A program made the translations under genes and the position numbers. From assembly GCA_002221725.1 (NCBI GenBank), contig NJFT01000041.1:1-64000 (forward strand): a stretch of DNA of 64,000 nt, written 5' to 3'. The stretch comes from Scedosporium boydii (taxonomy: Eukaryota > Ascomycota > Sordariomycetes > Microascales > Microascaceae). This document shows, in pieces, positions 1 through 12,000 of this stretch; the first letter of the stretch is position 1, and every line of letters begins with the position of its first letter. The notes below the pieces were generated by a model, which was given only the letters and a program-made list of their open reading frames with translations, was not told where the DNA came from and did not search any database.

Positions 1-1
1 C

Positions 2-811
2 ATCCGCCGCTTCGAACGCCCCCACCAAACCAGCGACATCGCCAACGACCCCCTCGACCGCCAGGCCTTCGCAGCCTACCTCACCCGCACCCTCACAACA
101 CCGCCCAAACGCCTCGCCAAATTCTACGTCTCCCACCGCCCCCCCGCAGCGACACAAGTCTGCTCCGAATCCCGCCGTGCCGCCCTCCGCCGCGGCTTCT
201 TCCTCCTCCCCGCCTCGTCCCCGCGCGCGGGTTCCTGCCTCTGGTTCAACGCAAACCTAGACGTCATCTACCTCGATCGCATGCTGCGCGCGAGCCTCGC
301 TCAGGAGCGGGGTAAGCCCGAGTTCGTGGTGCCGGAGTTCGAGCGCGTTAGGCACGTCGCCGTCGAGTGGCGCTGGTTCACGAATAACGGCGCCGTTCCT
401 GTAGAGGACTGGTCTGGGCCTCCTATGCTGAGGTTACTGAGTCAGAAGATGGCGTCGGTTTATGCGTATTTCCCGAATGTGACTACCCTTCATTATGTGT
501 TACCGTTGGTGCGGTATCAGGGCGGCATCCCGTGGGGCAGGGAACCCGATGGAGCCTCGGATTTCGAGGGGCAGCTTGTTGATTTGCCGTCGGGGATCAT
601 TGTGCCCTTCGAGAGTGGGCATAGGCGGTGGGAACGGGTGCAGGAGGCGTTGGTCAAGGCACTTGGCCAGGAGTTCATGAGGGAGGCGTGGGAGAGGTCG
701 TTCAAAGGGAAGGGTACCTATCCGCCCGAGCTGGAGGGTAACTGGCTGAAACGGGTTGGGTTGGATAAGAAGGCCCTGGTGACACCTAGTATTCACGAGT
801 TTACTTGGTGA
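2..811 (+). CDS. 2EXR-domain protein, C-terminal part (5' end outside window)
   Basis: The reading frame is open from base 2 to the TGA ending at 811, giving about 269 residues without a start in the window. Residues just inside the edge (VCSESRRAALRRGFFLL, then LWFNANLDVIYLDRML) match the pattern of the fungal 2EXR domain: a V-C-x-E-S-R core, a following helix and an N-x-D-x-I-Y-L strand. The N-terminal part of that domain must lie upstream. 2EXR proteins form large, mostly uncharacterised families in Pezizomycotina and no biochemical role is established. The C-terminal half (WRWF..., WERSFKGKG) has no motif I recognise. A Met at 281 lies inside the domain and is unlikely to be the true start. 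Confidence 0.8.
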   Translation: MRRFERPHQTSDIANDPLDRQAFAAYLTRTLTTPPKRLAKFYVSHRPPAATQVCSESRRAALRRGFFLLPASSPRAGSCLWFNANLDVIYLDRMLRASLAQERGKPEFVVPEFERVRHVAVEWRWFTNNGAVPVEDWSGPPMLRLLSQKMASVYAYFPNVTTLHYVLPLVRYQGGIPWGREPDGASDFEGQLVDLPSGIIVPFESGHRRWERVQEALVKALGQEFMREAWERSFKGKGTYPPELEGNWLKRVGLDKKALVTPSIHEFTW

Positions 812-2692
812 TGTCTTGTCCGGCGCGGAGGAGATCGCCGGGTAGGGCAATGCCCGAATCCGAAAACTTGCAGATGACTGAGAGAAACGAGGCGCCTGGG
901 AGAGTATCAGATTAAACGACTTGGCTGGAATCTGACAAGATAATGTCGGCCTAATATAAATTCCTGCATATCTACATCCAACCATCACCAAGATAAAAAC
1001 TACTTACCCCATCCAGACAAAATACGCCCATCATCCCCTTCCCATAGCTCTGGGCCTTTTTACGAGCCCTGTGTCACAATGTCCCCAGTCTTTTCAAATT
1101 ACCTTGCCTAAACGACGCCGTTGTGCAACCAACCTTCCTCACTCAACTTATGTTTACGCTCCCTTCCTCCCTTCCTCTTCCCTTGAAAGAAAGAACCCGG
1201 CTGAACCAAACCAAACCAGGAAGGAAAGAAGAAGAGACCAGGAATGTTCCGGCCAGTACTTCGTAATGTAAACAGAGTAAATAGATCAGTTCAATGGTGT
1301 CTCAGCCCAAGTGTTCCAGCTTCTTGCCCACTCCCTTCTCTGTGAGACATGAGTCCTGCATTGAGTTAGTTATAGTAGACACCAACCAACATCTTGGTCA
1401 CCTTCTTTGTTGAACACCTACAGGCCATTAATGAAATCTGTACACAGGTTCATTCTCAATTGGTCATTAACGTAGCTATCCCAATTAATGTTGCCTATAC
1501 TCTCTATTAATCAAGCTTACTGGCTACATATTATACTCATAAAGGGTAGCTGAGACACTATGAAGACTCCAGTCTAGCTTACAATCAGTTAGGGCACTGG
1601 ACATATGGGATGGTGGTGGCAAGGAACAAAGGAAGATTCTACCTGTCATGTACTCTCCTGACTTTCAGTCAAAATCCTTAGAGGCACAATATGTAGATTA
1701 GTTACGTTACGCAGTCATTGAATACTTGATACACAATCATCACGAGGTTCCTGGGACTTCAGTTCACTGTATCTTATATTGTAACTGCTAAACGTGGAAA
1801 GCTCTCCCCCACCCATGACCGAACGATTCAGAATGCTGCCAAACTAGCAACGATCCTCACGAGGCCCAAGTTCGCATTTCTCATCAAAAAAACTGGTCCA
1901 AACCAAAGCCCCTTGCATGTTCCAACGTCATGTATGATGGAAAGAGAAAATGAATAGCCCGACGTGGGGCTCACATCCACCAAACAACCGAGGCCGCCAG
2001 AGCCACGCAACTGGTTTGGGTGCAACAGAGTTCTGCATAAGAAAATGCAAACGGCGAGCAAATATCAAATTTGCCCATGCCACCATTCCTGGTTGCTGGG
2101 ATCTTCCACCCTAGCCGGCCTGTCTCGAAGTGAAAGAAGCCTTCCAGTCTGCAGTACCTTCCCTTTTCCGTGGTATATTCGTCAAAAACCTGACCCTCCT
2201 CCGTCTAAAACCAAAACGGCAATGAGAAAATTCCTGATTCGTCCAAGTATAAAAAAGGGTCGTCACAGTTGGTGTGTTTCTGCGATCAACCGTCGAACTG
2301 AATGCTGCCATGATCTGGCAGTTGCAAATGATGTCTCCGCCACCCTCAGAGAGGAATAGAGGAAACGTCGGGAGGATGGAGAATGGAACAAAGTCGAAAC
2401 AAAACGACGAATAACGATAAAAAAAAAAAAAAAAAAAGAGGCCAGTGACGAAACCAGAATCAATAGAGCCGGAATGACAGGTAGCGGACGCCACAGACGC
2501 ACAGACTCCAACGGAAACCGTCATGCACAGCCGGAGCCGTCTGCTTTCTTCAAGCCGTCTCGAAAACAAATGAGTGGACAAGAAGGGAATAAAAAAGTAG
2601 TAGTAAGTAATGATAAAGGAAAACGTCGAGGAACCGTAATAGTCGTAAAGAGGGTAAATGAAAGACCGAAAAGAATAGGCAAGCCAACCCGT
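812..2692. other. Intergenic stretch, no supported gene
   Basis: This lies between the 3' ends of the 2EXR gene (plus) and the Q-rich gene (minus), so it is convergent intergenic DNA. It is AT-rich around 1260-1800. It holds one exact TACTTCGTA at 1257-1265 and a 19-nt A run at 2419-2437. Small ORFs (for example 1964-2359 plus and 2111-2581 minus) overlap each other on both strands and look like chance. Confidence 0.6.
2419..2437 (+). repeat. Poly(A) tract, 19 nt
   Basis: This is an uninterrupted run of 19 A on the plus strand (poly-T on the minus strand) downstream of the minus-strand Q-rich gene. It is a mononucleotide microsatellite with no sign of a flanking target-site duplication, so I do not read it as a retroelement tail. 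Confidence 0.8.
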
Positions 2693-4363
2693 CTACACCG
2701 CCACAGTAGGTCCGCCCCTGGTCAGGACCAGCCTCGGCGCCTTTCGCTGTCCATCCAGACCATGGGCCGTCCTATCAGTTCCCTGAGCGTTCTTGAAAAC
2801 ACTGGCAAAGCTGCCGTCGTTCTCCGCAGCGCCGTCGGCACTGTCGCGGGCCTTCTCTCGCGAGGAAGGGCGGTCAGAGCCAATGGCGCCCCAGCTTCCG
2901 CTGGCCGACGTCCGCGAGCTAGGTAGAGAGCACTCAATATCGCCAGCGAGACTGCCGGAACCGCTGCGTCCTGAGTCGGATTCGTTGTCGGTGATGGGGG
3001 TCTCAGACTCCACCGCACTCTCCGATACGGGGCTCATGCTACCCGTGGAGCTGCCAGTGCCCTTGCGTCGTTCCTTGCCGGCTCGGACGAGGTTATGGAC
3101 GGCGGAACGGCGGGTGCGGGCCGCGAAGTTCTTGCTACCCTCGTGCTTGGCAGTAGGCTTGGAGACGAGCTCATCAAACGAAGGAGGTCCTCGAGGTTGT
3201 CGAATTGGGTGTTCACCGGCACGCGCCTGACCGGGTCCGTAACCACCAGTCAGGGGAGTCAAGGGGAATACAGCCGACTTGGGGGCCTTTTGGGCATCGT
3301 GAACATTAACAGAGAGCCCGTTAGCGTTGACGGAAGAGGCCTTCTTATGACCTCGACGGAAAGCATTGGCAGACGGGGGAGGGAGAGGCGCATGCTCGGT
3401 AGGTGATTCGTAACGCTTGGGAGGCGAGTTGCTCCTGCTGAAGCTTGTGGGCGTCGCCTCGGGAGGGGGCGAGACCTGAAGGCGAGGAGCATTGATCTGC
3501 TGCTGCTGCTGAAGCTGAAGCTGCTGTTGTTGTTGCAACTGCTGAAGCTGCTGGAGTTGTTGGAGCTGTTGCAATTGCTGAAGCTGCTGCTGCTGCTGTT
3601 GTAGGGCGGCATACTGGGAGAACTGAGCTTGATCGACGTATTGGCTGGCAGTGCTCTGGTCGACCAAGTAGGCCGGCTGACCAGTCGCGGGGTCAATGAA
3701 GGCGTAGATGCTGGGCTGGACGCCAGGGACAGAACGGCCCTGGTTCTGACCATACAGGGCGAATTGCTGCTGCTGCTGAATGTGAGGGTTGATAGAGAGG
3801 CCCTGGAACTGCTGAGCGGCGGCCTGGACGTCGCGGAGCTGCTGCTGCAGGCGCTGCTGCTGCTGGGCAAGGTACGTATTGGTAGCAACCAACTGGGCGT
3901 ACATCGAAGGGTCCATCTGCTCCTGCATCTGGGGGTCGAACTGGAGCTCGGGAGGAGCAAGAACCTGGTCAGCAGTATACTGCTGGCTCATGTGCATCAG
4001 CGCGTTGAAAGGGGCTTGCTGACCACTGCTGCCGTATCGAGGCAGAGCAGTCTTGGGAGCGTTGTAAGCATCGTGGGACGCAGCGTAGGAGTTGACATTG
4101 ACCTTGGCAAATTGTTGCTGGGGCTGCTGAGCCATGGAGGTCTGCGACGGGAAGGACGAAGCGGTGGCGGTCTTGGGAGCGGTCCTCAGACCAGCCAAAA
4201 GGTGAGAGCGGCTGGTTCGGGGAGTGGGAGCACCATTATCCTTATCGGTCGAGGCCTTGATGGCATCGAAGGAGAGCGGCTTGATGTTCTGGCCACCGCG
4301 ACGAGACGCTAGACCGGAACCGGCCATGGGAAATCCGTTGGAGGCGAAGTTGTTGGAGGTCAT
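2693..4363 (-). CDS. Q-rich low-complexity protein conserved in Pezizomycotina
   Basis: Single-exon ORF of 556 aa with ATG at 4363 and TAG at 2693. The N-terminus carries a short R/G segment (ASRRGGQNIKPLSFDAIKAS) and PRTSRSHLLAGLRTAPK, a phrase I associate with an uncharacterised protein found across Pezizomycotina. Residues about 150-300 are glutamine-rich, with three Q/L blocks encoded by mixed CAG and CAA codons. The C-terminal third is basic then Ser-rich (ARTRRSAVHNLVRAGKERRK, then acidic Ser/Glu/Asp), as in phosphorylated disordered proteins. No enzymatic or DNA-binding domain is visible. A Q-rich coiled coil could support self-association, but that is inference. The ATG follows a long upstream stretch whose minus strand is pyrimidine-rich, fitting a long leader that may contain introns. 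Confidence 0.85.
   Translation of the reverse strand: MTSNNFASNGFPMAGSGLASRRGGQNIKPLSFDAIKASTDKDNGAPTPRTSRSHLLAGLRTAPKTATASSFPSQTSMAQQPQQQFAKVNVNSYAASHDAYNAPKTALPRYGSSGQQAPFNALMHMSQQYTADQVLAPPELQFDPQMQEQMDPSMYAQLVATNTYLAQQQQRLQQQLRDVQAAAQQFQGLSINPHIQQQQQFALYGQNQGRSVPGVQPSIYAFIDPATGQPAYLVDQSTASQYVDQAQFSQYAALQQQQQQLQQLQQLQQLQQLQQLQQQQQLQLQQQQQINAPRLQVSPPPEATPTSFSRSNSPPKRYESPTEHAPLPPPSANAFRRGHKKASSVNANGLSVNVHDAQKAPKSAVFPLTPLTGGYGPGQARAGEHPIRQPRGPPSFDELVSKPTAKHEGSKNFAARTRRSAVHNLVRAGKERRKGTGSSTGSMSPVSESAVESETPITDNESDSGRSGSGSLAGDIECSLPSSRTSASGSWGAIGSDRPSSREKARDSADGAAENDGSFASVFKNAQGTDRTAHGLDGQRKAPRLVLTRGGPTVAV
3499..3602 (-). repeat. Glutamine-codon repeat within the Q-rich CDS
   Basis: Read on the minus strand, this stretch is almost entirely CAG/CAA interrupted by CTT, CTC and CTG, giving runs of Q and QQL. 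The mixed codons lower the slippage risk compared with a pure CAG repeat. Shorter Q blocks lie at about 3766-3778 and 3838-3862. Length variation between strains is likely. Confidence 0.85.
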
Positions 4364-6000
4364 TTTTGGGGGGGGTTGTTTGAGCAGAGGACCACCTGTG
4401 TCAAATGCTCAAAAAAAGGATGTCAAGTCTATCGATAAGAAGACGACTGTTGAAGAGGCGAAAAAAATGCTGAATTCGTTCGAAGGAGTGGAAGAATCGC
4501 AGAGAGAAGGCAAAAAACAAACACAAGTGAAACTTGCCTAGTGGCAGGAATTACAAATGAGGAATATTATGCTGATGCTGTTGATTTGAAGTATCGCGAG
4601 TCTTGAAGGAGTCAGTGGGAAGAGATGCCGACTGATTTTTTTTTTGCGTTTGATCGAGCTGTTGGGCGGAAGACAAGGTGTTGCGAAGTTCAAATCCAAG
4701 AAAGAGTTTGAATTCCAGAGGCAGAATGAGAAATGTCAATCTGTGTTGCCAATATTAAGGAGGAAGGGTCCAGTATACCCGAGATGAATCAGAAGCGCTA
4801 GGCAGGGCGTGAATGAATGGAGCACTGGGGGAAGGAGCTGTCCGAGGAGCTGGTTGCAAAAGCTGAAGGAAGCGGAAGGAAGGACGGATGCCAGATACTG
4901 GCCAAGTCGATGCAGGCGCGATGGACGAGGAGGAAGCGAAGCAGGAGCGATCGTGGAATGCTGAAGAAGTCCAAGGCGGCTTTGTCTGCTAGTCGAGTCC
5001 GAAGAGTATTGAGCGCCCAAACAAAAAGAGCTTCAGTATTCCTTTCACACGCGTACACTACTGCTGCAGTACCCTGAGAAAAACAACTTCCGAGAGATAT
5101 CCTGACGAGACAGCGGCTTGGCTATCAGCGATGCGCGAATTAAGAGTTAATGTTGTCGAATTTATATTGTACGAGGAAACCAAGTGAGAAGAACAAAATG
5201 CAGAAAATTCCAGATCAATAGTACAAGAGATTAAAACAGGATCGGTCTGATATTGTCGGGGTTCGGCCAGGACAGAAGATGAACTTGCTTCGTCGTCGAA
5301 TAATCCCGGATTTTCGTTCGTGGCGTGTATCTTTGGACGGTCGAGAGAGAAAAACAGACAACTACTACTCTTTCTTCAAGTTGCACAGTCTTGTTGTGGG
5401 CGATGATGGATTTCGGCGTACCGCGGGCGCGAAAAAGAAATCGGAGGAAAAAAAGAAGAAATGATAAAATGAGAGCTTGAGTGTTCAAAGAGAATGCAAT
5501 TCCTTTTTTTTTCGTTTCTTTTGAGATTGACTCTAACAACAACGACCACGAGCGAGCAGCAAGAGAGAGGGGGAGGGGGAAAAGGGCTAAGGAGAGGGGG
5601 AGAAAAAAGTTGAAAGGAGATGAAGGGCGGTGTGGTTAGAAGGAAGAGGGAGAGAAGAAGTAGTGTAGGGAATGCGAGATGGTTTGGACGAGATGGATTT
5701 GTGGAGGCGGACCAAGGACGAGTGAGTGTATGAGTGATGGGGACTGGCAACTGGCGAATGCGACTGGGCGACTGGGCGACTGGGAGTGGAGCGGGAGGGT
5801 ACCACTACCTGCATCGGGCCACACAGAAAGCAGAGGAGCGAGTCGTTGTCGAATAGGATCGCGCGAACCGAGTGGGCGCCGTCTGCGGATCACCTAAAGG
5901 GCTGGCCAATGAGAACGCGCCTAGGGCAAGAATCTAGCCACCCGCTCGAGAGCTGGCAAGTACCAGGTACACGAAGTGCCGTGTTAATTCCACTTACCCA
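4364..6000. other. Upstream region of the Q-rich gene
   Basis: No supported coding sequence. It holds the presumed leader and promoter of the minus-strand Q-rich gene. The minus strand is strongly pyrimidine-rich over about 5430-5670. An 8-bp unit CGACTGGG is repeated three times at 5761-5784. One ACGCGT, matching the MBF-box core, occurs at 5049-5054, but a 6-mer is weak evidence. ORFs here are short and overlap on both strands. Confidence 0.5.
5557..5665 (-). promoter_or_regulatory. Pyrimidine-rich (CT) tract upstream of the Q-rich gene
   Basis: The plus strand is nearly all A and G across this stretch, so the strand carrying the Q-rich gene is nearly all C and T. CT-rich tracts just upstream of transcription starts are typical of highly transcribed genes in filamentous ascomycetes. 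At about 1.2 kb from the ATG it would imply a long or intron-containing leader. No TATA box is clear. Confidence 0.4.
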
Positions 6001-9000
6001 CAGACTCAGAGGGTGGCCCATAACTCGTACAAGTGTCTTCCCCCTCTCACGGACAAGCACCGCTTTCCACACAATGTGGACAAGGTACGAAGTACACTAC
6101 ACTACGGCGTCGGTATCAGTGGCAAGGGCAAGGTAGGGACCACGATACAATTACCTGACGTCAAAGTAGTGTACTCCCCAGGGGCCACATTCTCCTCTGG
6201 TTCAAAGTATCGAAGCGTCGCGGATACCAATAGGACATGGTGGATGCTTCCTTCCTTACCTCATCGTGCGAGTAAGTCGGCACATCCCACCATGGCACAT
6301 AACTGAACCCCCTTCGCAATCGTGGGTGGCTGGATGGAGACTGCCCCTTTGGCTTTAGGGGCCAAAAATGGGCAAAAGGTGGGCTCGCTTGAGCTACAGG
6401 CAACCAATCAGAATCTTGGTTCAGGGCGATTAAAGGGTACGTCACGTTTGCCAGACGCCATTACGATACATTGCCCCACTCATTGGGGAAAATCCCAGAA
6501 AAGAAACCAGGCACCACGCACAGCCTGCCCCTTGCTTCCTGCTCGGAGGCGGAGAAAAGATCGAATGGAGGATTGCGAGGGAAACTGTGATCGCAAGCCT
6601 GGCTAAGAATATCCTGATAATACGAATAATAATAACCATAGTATGCATATGACAAGCATACTGTGCAAGAGACTTATTACTGCGTAACGAGGCACTGCTC
6701 GATCTCAACTTTAAATATGTCTGCATACGTAATAATAAACGACGCATAAGCAATGCATCTGAATGATCTTTTTTAGCATCAGTTAACAATAGATCAGGTT
6801 GTCGGCGCCGGTTGGGGGAGGAGTCACTCGGGCTATCCTTCATCAGTTTATTTTTGTGTTTTCGCCTTCCGTGGGCTTTTCGCCCCCTGAGTCCCGACAG
6901 GATCACCAAGCATGAGGGCCCAGCGAATCATCTTGGTCGAGACCCAATCTTTAAAAGATCCGCGCAGTGTTGGGGAACGGGGCGCGATGAGACTTGCTGC
7001 CCAATGCCTACCCACTTTTTTTTGATATGCCAGTCTCGAATTGTGAAAGAAAAGAAAGAAGAAAAAAAGGAAAGAAAAAGGACTTTAAGAATGCTGAGGA
7101 AACTCAAGAGCAGCGGATGCGGGTCGATCAGGGTCGCCTACAAAGCAGGTCATTCTTCTCTAGCCCCAGAACCCGCACCAGAGACTTGGTAATATTAAGG
7201 GACAGCTAGTCCTGCTTGGTGGTGATCGCATGAATTCTCCCATCAATCAACCTTTCCCAAAGTAGGGATGGGCTGGATGGAGGATGCGGGAAAACCGGGC
7301 ATTGCCTTTCAGGGCACGGCATTGATCGCCATAATGCTCAACCAAAGGCCAAATGTCATGATCCCACCATTGATCTCTATCATCGTTCGTCCAAGTACGG
7401 AGTAGGCGCCAGTCTCATATTACTCCGTACATTATATCTAGGCATTTTGAGAATGACAGTCGCAAACAGATTGACGGAGCCCCACTGTCCTCACTTTGGG
7501 GATCCCGGTTGCTTGTCCAGGCGTCGAGCTGAGGAATTTGTTTCATCTAGAAATGTTTCGAGTTGACTGCCAATAAAGAATGAGCGCAATTGCTCTCAAG
7601 ACAGCGCTCGACTCACATTCTCCTTCTTTTCTCTGCTTTACATGACATCACCCTCGGACCTCTTAGAGGCCCTCGGCAAGAAGCCTCGAGCCTACTGAGG
7701 GTACTGCTCTGGAAATACTTCGTGCTCTGAAGTAAATGGGAAATTTCGGCCGCTGTCCTCATAATTCACCAACTCACCAGACACTACTTCGTACACTACG
7801 ATTTCCGCGACTGGTGGAAGTGGACATGGTGGATCGTTGGAAAGACTAGCCGAATTTCTCCGTACAGCCTTCCACACTATCTCCCCTTTTTGTTCTGGAA
7901 ATGGTTTTACGAAGTACTCGGTGCCCCTTGACCCTTGCTCATGATACCTGAGACAGTATCCTGCATGCTCCGTAGTCCGTGAGCTGCCCGATAGGCAACC
8001 CCTGATTTGGCAAGGATTCCGCCGTCACATTTCTCGGGCAGAAAACGACCCTCTTCTCACGAAGCGATGTCACGAGACACCGAGCTTAGGACTGGACCCT
8101 TGACCGGATTTGGATGGCATCTGATGTTTGCGTTTTTCGTTCGAAGGCTACGAAGCACAGCCGACTTCGTACTTCGTAGGATGGAAACAAGTGAAGGAAG
8201 AGAGGAGCTAAGACAGGCAGGAACACCGTCGACTGTCATTAAATGTTTCTAGTCTCCATGCTAATTTAGAGAAGAGAATTTTTTTTGCAAATCTTTATAT
8301 AAAATACGAGACTTGCATACAGTAGCGTACACTCCGCGACACGACAAAAGATGGACTCTTGTTAGCCCGATTCTTATTTCTCCTAGCAAGCACTGAAGAA
8401 AAGAGGGAGAAAAAATCCCTCCGATTCAATAGTGGCGCCCGGCTGCATACCAGATTAATTTCCGTCCTTTTCTGGCCCCCAGCGCGCTGAGTCTCCCTCA
8501 CATGGAGAGAGGACAGGACGCGGTATTAACTTCACCTCGGCAGGGCGTGGCTTGGTCTGCAGATAAACTCAGTGCGGCCTTAGAGAGAGTCCCTCAACAC
8601 ATGTCAGTAAACAAAGGACATTGATCAATCTGTCAAAATAGGAACTCCGAATGCTTAAATTCAAATTTAGAACCACTGGGAGACTGACAAACGTTGGAAT
8701 TTCCGAGAATACGTACCAGAAGGAAAATAAGTAGCCAGGCGTTCTCGGTGCCCCTCTTCCCAGACCAGCACGACCAAGACGATGGACCGCGATCCCACAA
8801 TCTAGTGTAGACCCCAACCGCTGCGTTCTTTGCCTCCAGAGCGGGACTCCTCGGTCTGCTTTTAATTAGCTTCTGCTCATCCTTCTCCAAGTGGCAGAGA
8901 ACGTAGTGCGCACGACGGAGTAGGGAGTACTAGTAGTGTATGCGTCAAAAGCCGAATGCCGGCCCCTCACTAAGTCCGTTTCCTGCACCTTGGGCCAAAT

Positions 9001-12000
9001 TTCCGCTCTCAAGCCGAAAATACTTCGAAGGAATACATATTGTCTGCGGATCATTGGCGATTGAGATTCGAGAGGAGATAATAGTGCCATTTGCTTGGGC
9101 AGACATGCGGTCTCCTTTTCCTAACCAGACGATGCGTTGTCACGCCCTGTCTTCGACTCGCCAGCAACCTGCCCTCGAGTGTGTCTAGGCTGCCCCTCGA
9201 GACTCGAGATTCGAGTCCCTGCATGCAACCTGTAAGCCATGCATCCTCAGAAAATTGGTGGAGATTGCATGGAGGCGCCCAATGTTCCAACTCCATTGAG
9301 CCAAAGAAATCCTAATGCCCCCTCCCACCTGCAGGGCACTAAATCCCTTTCACAAACGTGGCCCCAGCGGAGTGGCGGAAGCTGAATTCGGTCGCCGTGA
9401 TCATGATTGATCAGGGTCGCATCTCGTCACCCGTAGCCGCGGAACCCGTGCTCCATCGTCGAATGAGAGTGGAGTCCAAAAGCACCGCAAATGTCTGCAA
9501 GGAAGCTCACGGAGAGCTGTCATCCTATCCAACGACAGAAGGAATGCAGTCGGGCCTGGCCAATCTGCCCTTGGGCATGCATCAGATCTGGTTCTCGGGT
9601 GCAGTGAACCAACCATGCAGGGAAGAACCGCTGTCTTGAAGGCAACATTTTAGACGCCGTTCGCAGGACTGTCAAATTGATCTCTTTTGCCTCTTTTTGT
9701 GCCATTGGACTGGCTGTGGTTGCAGTGATCCACGCGTAGGCGCCAATAAGCGCCGTGACGTTGTCCTTCGTTTCTGCACTCCAACATTGACTGGAGGATT
9801 TGATCCATGAGGATGACGGGCATGAGCACATCACCTGGGGGGATTCTGTGAGCGGCTTGGTGTTTGTCTTCTTGGCACTCTCCCAATTCCGGGCCTGTTC
9901 CCTCGTTCAATCAGTTAGCTAGCTCTGGTCCAAGTCCCAAGTAAGGTTTGCTGGTTTGTGCGACTGATCCAGGTACCTCTTCGGACGCCCAGTCGGATTT
10001 GAGTCCAAAGTCCTCGGGAAACTGGTCGCAAATTGACAGTTGTCTGATTGACAGCCCCAACCGGTTATCCGGCCATGGAACGGAGCCACACGCGGGCACC
10101 TTCCCGTCTGGGGAACTGTGTCTGAGGTCGCAGGAGCAGGATCATCACCACCATCATGACGACCGCTGCTAACATTTGATAGAATCAGAACTGAAGAGGG
10201 AAATGGAAAGAAAGGGGAGGAAAATCAAAAATATAAAAAAAAATGAAAGAAACCAAAACAACGCGTAATAAAAAATAAGAAGAGAACTAAAACCAACATT
10301 AAAAAGAGGAACGAAGTTGAGGTGATTCTTCAAGGGTCACCTCCTTCCCCGAATCGAATCTCCGGGGAGGATGATCTCCCGCAGGTCCTAGTCTAGCACA
10401 CCCTGGGGGTTGAACCTAGGGGCGCATGGAACTGTGATCTGGTAACGTCATCTTGGCCTTCTCGGCTAACTTCCGGGATGGTCTTAGATCACTTTCGGCC
10501 TCCTCCTGTATGAAGTTATATTCCTCTCTTAGTAAAAGAGAGAGATGTTCCTTCGCCGGAACTGATATTTGGTGAGATAGCAGTGTAGCTCCTCCCCGCC
10601 TACTTTCTTAGGGATACTCCCGATGAGGCGTTGGGTGTTGACATAGGTCAGAGTCGTCGGAGGATGATGTGGAAGTCCTGTCTGCGAAGGGTGTTATATG
10701 ACCCAGACGGTAGACCTGGCGAGTATTACTCCAGTTAGCACGACGGTGATTAGAAACACTCGAGGCCAGCTGCGAAAAGAATGGTCGCTTCCAGACTAGT
10801 AACGTAGGAGAGACTCGGGTGAAGCGTCACCGATTTGGATGGGGCCTACTATCTCATCTTTCTTACCACCACGTGGCGCCTTGGCCCTTCAGATTCGGAA
10901 GCATCACATGTGGCATCCACCAGTGAGTAGACGGAAAGAAGAGCAAAGAGGACGAACCCCGGATCATACTCATTTCCCCGCGCTCCGTCAGCCCTATATA
11001 CTCCATCCACACAAGAGCATCCTAGGCGGAGGTGTGAGCCTTACAGTCATCCCGAGAAATTGCAATATTAGAACATGTTCCCCATGGTTGACCGAAAAAG
11101 GGTGTCTTAACGTGTTAATTCTGACCAACCTTGATTTCCCCGTCATCTTATCTCGTTCTTGGGCCATGAAACCGAACATGCTGGCCTCGAAGCGTGGCAG
11201 TGTTCTTCTCCAGCTCCAACCCCCGCACCACCATCATCCTGTCTCATCCTCCGCCTCCACTAGGAGGGTTGATGTCAGACGGAGGCAGCCGACCCATTTG
11301 CTCCTCCTTTTCGGACGGCCCCCTGCCTTGTTCCAATCTTTTGAAGATTCACCCTGCGTGCGGATCGTTGCATGAGAAAAAAATTACCGCTCCTCTATCA
11401 GCCAGCCTGGAGGCCCTTTTTTTCGTACCGGTCGATCTGGTAGAGAACTGGATTCGTAGATCCGGTATTTCCGGTCTTCTGAGGACATTAGTCGAAGGAT
11501 CATGCCGCATGGTCGTGCCACTATATAGTGGCCTCCGCCCAGTCCCATAATCCGACCTCACACCTTACCTATCCAGGTCCCGTCATGCTGGCTGACCTGG
11601 CCTCCATCTCCAACTTCCACGCTCTCGTAAGGTGAGGGCATATGCCAAGGAAGGCCTGGCACACTCTGCTGCCGGTTCCGAGGGCCCAAGACGATGTGTA
11701 GACATATACTCCCCAACGTCCCTCCAAGTTCTCCGCAAAGGAATCACCATTTCCCATCCCAGGGGACCAAAAACCACTCCTCCCAACTCGGCCATTGCAA
11801 CTTGACAAGCAACCCAATCGGCCCGCCCAGTCCATTCTGTGTGTCATCCTGCTTATTCCATAGGCACTAGACCCATCACCTGCATATACAACTCCTCCCC
11901 TCGCAATATCATCCGTGATTCTGATAGTCCCAAGCCCATGCGACCTCCCTGACGTTGATAGTTCCATGCATAGATACCCTATGCGCTGGCACATCTCATA

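Noticed and set aside
3629..4312. 227-codon plus ORF rich in Leu
   Set aside because: Antisense of the glutamine repeat in the Q-rich gene; the Leu runs are reverse-complemented Q codons.
5049..5054. ACGCGT as an MBF binding site upstream of the Q-rich gene
   Set aside because: A single 6-mer is expected many times by chance, and other copies occur at random positions in the window.
10839..11375. 178-codon plus ORF
   Set aside because: No recognisable domain, irregular composition and overlaps other ORFs.
11517..11532. 16-bp perfect palindrome GCCACTATATAGTGGC
   Set aside because: About one 16-bp perfect palindrome is expected by chance in 64 kb, and no partner site was seen.
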